DNA of 5,211 nucleotides from JAGVSR01 sp046074825 (GTDB taxonomy: Bacteria > Pseudomonadota > Alphaproteobacteria > Rhizobiales > Hyphomicrobiaceae), in the NCBI GenBank assembly GCA_046074825.1, contig JBJTOZ010000259.1:1-5211 (forward strand), in the 5' to 3' direction. A program made the position numbers and the translations under genes. Below the pieces are notes generated by a model that saw nothing but the letters and a program-made list of their open reading frames with translations, had not been told where the DNA came from and did no database searches. Within the stretch, counting starts at the first letter, position 1. Each line of letters begins with the position of its first letter. Below, one piece after another: positions 4,668 through 5,211 of this stretch.

Positions 4668-5211
4668 ATGCCACCTCTTTTTGTGGACGATAAACTCATT
4701 GTACTATTTAAGTCATCGCTTTCAGCAGCACTGCTGATGGTATTCACTCCTTCTGCAAACGCTCAGGATACAAACAAGCTTGTTTTGCCCCCCGTCGAGG
4801 TTGAGCAACCCAAAACAGGCTCTCAGTCTCAATCTCCTAAAACGCAGAATAAAATACAAACTTCCAAAACACAGACACAGGACTTTAATCCGACATATTC
4901 AGAAACTGAAACAGGAGAAAAAATAGAGACTTCAAAGCGAAATGACCCTTATGCTGTTGTTCCGCCTGGTACACGCTCGGGCAGTCTTGGAGTTGCTACT
5001 CCCGCAGAGGCGCGCGCTGATATAAATCGATTGCCTGGGGGTGTGGAGGTTGTCCCATCAGAGGAGTATTCAAAGGATACTCCAGCAATCACACTTAAGG
5101 ATGCGCTTGATTATGTTCCGGGTGTTTACGTTCAAACTAAGTGGGGCGAGGATAGTCGACTTTCCATTCGAGGTTCTGGCTTATCGCGAAATTTTCACCT
5201 TCGCGGCATCC
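4668..5211 (+). CDS. TonB-dependent outer-membrane receptor, N-terminal 181 residues (runs off the window)
   Basis: Open to the right edge. Receptors of this class import iron chelates, haem, cobalamin or other metal complexes through a plugged beta-barrel, powered by TonB-ExbB-ExbD. Residues 1-32 are a signal peptide (Lys9, Lys15, hydrophobic 16-28, cut after ANA). LVLPPVEVE (38-46) is a likely TonB box. Residues 47 to about 115 are a long Q/T/S/K/P-rich linker with no cysteines. The plug begins near LPGGVEVV (122-129) and continues with ITLKDALDYVPGVYVQ (141-156) and LSIRGSGLSRNFHLRGI (165-181), the classic plug signatures. The rest of the plug and the barrel lie outside the window. The ATG has only GGA, six bases upstream, as a ribosome site; the ATG at 4636 is out of frame. 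I judge the substrate unknowable from this part. A FecA-type signalling domain is absent: the linker is not an STN fold. Confidence 0.95.
   Translation, partial: MPPLFVDDKLIVLFKSSLSAALLMVFTPSANAQDTNKLVLPPVEVEQPKTGSQSQSPKTQNKIQTSKTQTQDFNPTYSETETGEKIETSKRNDPYAVVPPGTRSGSLGVATPAEARADINRLPGGVEVVPSEEYSKDTPAITLKDALDYVPGVYVQTKWGEDSRLSIRGSGLSRNFHLRGI

Overview
The window looks like AT-rich chromosomal DNA of a Gram-negative bacterium. An outer-membrane TonB-dependent receptor starts at the right edge, and the SRPBCC protein has a Sec signal peptide. The DUF1993 gene, two small conserved-looking hypothetical genes (70 and 59 residues) and the style of the receptor plug all remind me of Alphaproteobacteria. 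That assignment is from memory, not from a search. Confident genes cover only about half of the window, which is sparse for a free-living bacterium. It could fit a host-associated or degrading genome, but one 5 kb window cannot prove this.

Left part (1-1860): a possible C-terminal tail of a gene running off the left edge (2-94, weak); a 41-residue single-span membrane protein on the minus strand with a strong Shine-Dalgarno (278-403); a 70-residue four-cysteine protein on the plus strand with a near-perfect Shine-Dalgarno (846-1058); and a 59-residue protein on the minus strand (1279-1458). The last two converge, and each has a terminator-like hairpin in the gap between them. Long AT-rich stretches without convincing genes lie at 404-830 and 1459-1859.

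Middle part (1860-3830): two minus-strand genes, a DUF1993 protein (1860-2375) and an exported SRPBCC/START-like protein (2689-3327). The SRPBCC gene is clearly richer in G+C than the DNA around it. A doubtful 82-codon frame (3575-3823) begins with GTG inside a perfect hairpin.

Right part (3830-5211): a probable metal-uptake unit on the plus strand. A good sigma70-like promoter (TTGAAC, 17 bp, GATAAT) has a 17-bp perfect palindrome over its -10 element. It is followed by a DUF2946-like small membrane protein with Cys/His motifs (4194-4598), a hairpin plus T-run that may act as an attenuator, and the first 181 codons of a TonB-dependent receptor cut off by the window end. The likely logic is that a metal-responsive repressor controls the promoter and the hairpin tunes receptor expression relative to the upstream gene. 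Which metal or chelate is carried cannot be read from this sequence.

I saw no rRNA, tRNA, CRISPR array, insertion sequence or origin.
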